Part shown: positions 5,890-7,445 of the stretch, in pieces
How the letters are laid out: the number at the start of each line of letters is the position of its first letter
Position numbering within the stretch: the first letter of the stretch is position 1
Assembly: GCA_022838965.1 (NCBI GenBank)
Contig: JALHDK010000098.1
Coordinates: forward strand, 1 to 7,445
Direction of reading: 5' to 3'
DNA length: 7,445 nucleotides
DNA from: Actinomycetales bacterium
Lineage (GTDB): Bacteria; Actinomycetota; Actinomycetes; Actinomycetales; Actinomycetaceae
Position numbers and translations under genes: made by a program
The notes under the pieces: generated by a model
Database searches by the model: none
What the model saw: only the letters and a program-made list of their open reading frames with translations
What the model was told of the DNA's origin: nothing

Positions 5890-5917
5890 ACGGGGCCGCC
5901 CCCTGGGGCGGCCCCGT
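5890..5917. terminator. GC-rich hairpin, shared terminator between rpmB and thiL
   Basis: ACGGGGCCGCCCC (5890-5902) is perfectly complementary to GGGGCGGCCCCGT (5905-5917), giving about a 12-bp stem with a CCTG loop. It starts 16 nt after the rpmB stop and ends 7 nt short of the thiL stop codon, in the only gap between these convergent genes. The plus-strand side is followed by TGTTCGTC, a poor U-tract; the minus-strand side has no U-tract. Such U-poor hairpins are usual terminators in high-GC actinobacteria, and the position suits both genes. Confidence 0.75.
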
Positions 5918-5923
5918 TGTTCG

Positions 5924-6895
5924 TCAGGCCGTGGCGAAATGGTCCCATCCCGCCGCGAGCCCCGGGACGGCTCCGTCCACCAGCACCGCGTCGGGCCCCC
6001 GGGGGATGACGCGCCCCAGGACCACGAATCCCGACGGCACCCCCGCCGGCGGGAAGGTCGCCAGAAACCCGTGGTCCTCTCCCCCGCCCGCGACCCACTG
6101 GAGCGCCGCACCGCCCACCTGCTCCGCCACCGCGGCGACGCGCGGGTCGACCAGGCCGCTGAGCGAGAGGTCGAGCGTGACGCCCGAGGCGCGCGCCAGC
6201 CGGGACGCGTCGAGCAGGAGTCCGTCGGAGACGTCCATCATGGCGTGCGCCCCGGCGTGTGCCGCGACGACGGCGGCGGCCAGCGGGGGTGAGGGTCGCC
6301 GGTGGACCCGGACGACGTCGTCGTGTCCTGACGCCCCCGCTGTCAGGGCGGCGTAGCCTGCGGCACTGAATCCCAGCGTTCCCGCGTGCGCGACCACGTC
6401 CCCCACCCGCGCCCCCGACCGGAGCACCGGGCGGCGGTGCTGGAGGTCGCCGTGAGCGGTCACGGCGAGAACGATCGCGTCGCCGGCGGAGAGGTCGCCG
6501 CCCACCACCCCGCAGGGTGTGCCCGTCTCGGCCGTGATGGCCGCGCAGGCCGCCGCCATCCCGGTGGCGAGATCGCGCACCCAGTCCACCTCCACCTCCC
6601 CGGGGAGGACCGCCCCGACCACGAACGAGATCGGGACGGCGCCCATGGCTCCGACGTCGGCGGCGTTCTGCATGATGGCCCGCCACCCGACGTCCGCGCC
6701 GGTCGACCACTGGCGGCGGAAGTGGTGGTCCTCGACGAGCACGTCCGTCGTGACCACGAACCGGCCGTCGCTCACCGGGACCACGGCGGCGTCGTCCCCC
6801 ACCGGCACCAGGGCGCTTCCCTGCGGGAGGAGGGGGAGGAAGGCTGCCAGCAGACGCTCCTCGTCAAGATCTCGTACTCGTTTCACCGACGTCAC
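5924..6895 (-). CDS. thiL: Thiamine-monophosphate kinase (ThiL)
   Basis: Phosphorylates thiamine monophosphate with ATP to give thiamine diphosphate, the last step of cofactor synthesis; a cytosolic dimer of the PurM/AIR-synthase fold. From the GTG at 6895-6893 the product has 323 residues, typical of the family. Motifs seen: VGDDAA (32-37, metal-binding aspartates), TTDVLVEDHHF (49-59), MQNAADVGAMGA (75-86), GVVGGDLSAGD (129-139), LRSGARVGDVVAHAGTLG (158-175), MMDVSDGLLLD (219-229) and GGGEDHGF (270-277). VEDHHF replaces the commoner VEGVHF but keeps the histidine-phenylalanine pair. The start was chosen because a -10 element (TACGGT) ends 6 nt upstream, the spacing of a leaderless mRNA. An in-frame ATG eight codons upstream (6919) and a GTG three codons downstream are alternatives, and neither has a better ribosome site. 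The gene is divergent from the DUF3515 gene and convergent with rpmB. Confidence 0.95.
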   Translation of the reverse strand: MTSVKRVRDLDEERLLAAFLPLLPQGSALVPVGDDAAVVPVSDGRFVVTTDVLVEDHHFRRQWSTGADVGWRAIMQNAADVGAMGAVPISFVVGAVLPGEVEVDWVRDLATGMAAACAAITAETGTPCGVVGGDLSAGDAIVLAVTAHGDLQHRRPVLRSGARVGDVVAHAGTLGFSAAGYAALTAGASGHDDVVRVHRRPSPPLAAAVVAAHAGAHAMMDVSDGLLLDASRLARASGVTLDLSLSGLVDPRVAAVAEQVGGAALQWVAGGGEDHGFLATFPPAGVPSGFVVLGRVIPRGPDAVLVDGAVPGLAAGWDHFATA

Positions 6896-6901
6896 CCCGC
6901 C

Positions 6902-6911
6902 ACCGTACAGT
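6902..6911. promoter_or_regulatory. Overlapping divergent -10 elements for leaderless thiL and DUF3515 mRNAs
   Basis: The 10 bp ACCGTACAGT reads TACAGT on the plus strand (6906-6911) and TACGGT on the minus strand (6907-6902), sharing the TA. Six nucleotides separate the plus -10 from the ATG at 6918, and six separate the minus -10 from the thiL GTG at 6895, so each mRNA would start at or next to its start codon. A weak plus-strand -35, TTCACC at 6882-6887 (18-bp spacer), matches TTGACA at 4 of 6 positions; no clear -35 is seen for the minus strand. Confidence 0.6.
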
Positions 6912-6917
6912 GGGGAC

Positions 6918-7439
6918 ATGTCACGACGTCCGCACCGGTCGCGTGGCAGCGTCCTCGTCGTGGTGGCGCTCGCGGCGTGCTCCCCGACCGTCAGCCTGCA
7001 GCCCGGTCCCTTCGCGCCGGACCCGGTGTGCGCCGCCGTCATCCAGCTGCTCCCCGAGGAGCTGGCAGGGCTGCCCCAGGTGTCGACGACGGCGCAGGCC
7101 ACCGTGGCGTGGGGCGGCACCCACCCCATCACCCTGCGGTGCGGGGTGGACAACCCGCCGCCGACCACCGATCGTTGCCTGACGGTGGAGTCCGGCGGCT
7201 CCGCCGTCGACTGGATCCACCCGGAGGCGGACTCCCCGCTGCTGCCGGAGAGTGCCGCCGTGGAGGGTGGCTCCTGGGCCTTCATCACCTACGGGCGGAC
7301 GCCGGCGATCGAGGTGGTCATTCCGGCGGCCACGGGGATCGAGCAGCCCACCGCCGTGCTGGCGGACCTGGCGCCGGCGGTGAACCGTGCACCCGCGACC
7401 CGCTTCTGTGTCGACGCCGAGGATGCCACGGACTCCTGA
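6918..7439 (+). CDS. DUF3515 family predicted lipoprotein
   Basis: A 173-residue exported protein of unknown function, recognised as the actinobacterial DUF3515 family, whose genes often lie near thiL and D-alanine ligase genes. Residues 1-21 form a lipoprotein signal peptide: a basic n-region (MSRRPHRSRG), a hydrophobic VLVVVALAA and the lipobox LAAC with Cys21 as the lipidation site. The mature domain shows the family pattern DPVCAAVIQLLPEEL (36-50), a TVAWGG..ITLRCGV segment (about 62-78), RCLTVESGG..VDWIHP (about 87-104), a W-x-FITYGRTPAIEVVIPA segment (about 118-136) and a late Cys in RFCVD. Four cysteines remain after Cys21 and may form two disulfides outside the membrane. The ATG at 6918 has no Shine-Dalgarno sequence, but a -10 element lies 6 nt upstream, consistent with leaderless translation. 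Its function is unknown; the stop is 6 nt from the window end and no terminator is visible. Confidence 0.9.
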   Translation: MSRRPHRSRGSVLVVVALAACSPTVSLQPGPFAPDPVCAAVIQLLPEELAGLPQVSTTAQATVAWGGTHPITLRCGVDNPPPTTDRCLTVESGGSAVDWIHPEADSPLLPESAAVEGGSWAFITYGRTPAIEVVIPAATGIEQPTAVLADLAPAVNRAPATRFCVDAEDATDS

Positions 7440-7445
7440 CGTCAG

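Noticed and set aside
6519..6917. Extension of the DUF3515 frame upstream to 6519
   Set aside because: It is antisense to thiL, and the lipoprotein signal peptide begins precisely at the ATG at 6918.
6896..6919. ATG at 6919 as the thiL start
   Set aside because: It adds eight residues (MSPLYGGG) not typical of the family, has no Shine-Dalgarno sequence, and would place the start codon upstream of the -10 element found for the GTG start. It is not fully excluded.
6919..6924. GTGACA on the minus strand as a -35 for thiL
   Set aside because: It matches TTGACA at 5 of 6 positions but lies only 11 bp from the -10, too close for a normal sigma-70 promoter.
6896..7288. Extension of the thiL frame upstream to 7288
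   Set aside because: The extra 131 residues are antisense to the DUF3515 gene, look compositionally random and have no counterpart in ThiL, which begins near the GTG at 6895.

Overview
The window looks like a piece of an actinobacterial (Actinomycetota) chromosome. The evidence is a very high GC content (roughly 70% by eye), GTG as well as ATG starts, a four-cysteine L28 protein, a DUF3515 lipoprotein next to thiL, and a housekeeping gene order that recurs in that phylum. I cannot name the genus from this sequence. The window is densely coding and almost entirely conserved core genes. I found no mobile element, CRISPR array, tRNA or rRNA.

Layout. Positions 1-5528 hold one tightly packed minus-strand gene string. 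In transcription order it is: a DAK2/FakA-like protein (5528-4056), recG (4059-1897), rsmD (1893-1348), coaD (1338-847), a coiled-coil DivIVA/ATP-synthase-b-like protein (854-363), and the start of a DUF177/YceD protein (366 to beyond position 1). Junctions are a 4-bp overlap, a 3-nt gap, a 9-nt gap, an 8-bp overlap and a 4-bp overlap, so one operon with translational coupling is likely. Positions 5529-5682 are a divergent intergenic region with a good promoter for rpmB (plus strand, 5683-5874). A strong GC hairpin (5890-5917) separates rpmB from the convergent thiL (minus, 5895-end region, CDS 6895-5924). A 22-bp divergent gap separates thiL from a DUF3515 lipoprotein gene (plus, 6918-7439).

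Working together. The genes serve basic cell functions rather than one pathway: translation (L28, 16S rRNA methylation by RsmD, probable 23S rRNA/L32-related YceD), DNA repair (RecG), cofactor synthesis (CoaD for coenzyme A, ThiL for thiamine diphosphate), probable fatty-acid phosphorylation (DAK2/FakA-like), and envelope-linked proteins (coiled-coil protein, DUF3515).

The most interesting signals are regulatory. Both divergent gaps contain a 10-bp A-N3-TA-N3-T core that reads as a -10 element on each strand with a shared central TA. At thiL/DUF3515 each -10 lies exactly 6 nt from a start codon, which suggests two back-to-back leaderless mRNAs. There is also a perfect 12-bp palindrome over the predicted rpmB transcription start, and a hairpin enclosing the rsmD stop codon that abuts the coaD start codon. 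I do not see a previously undescribed multi-gene system here.
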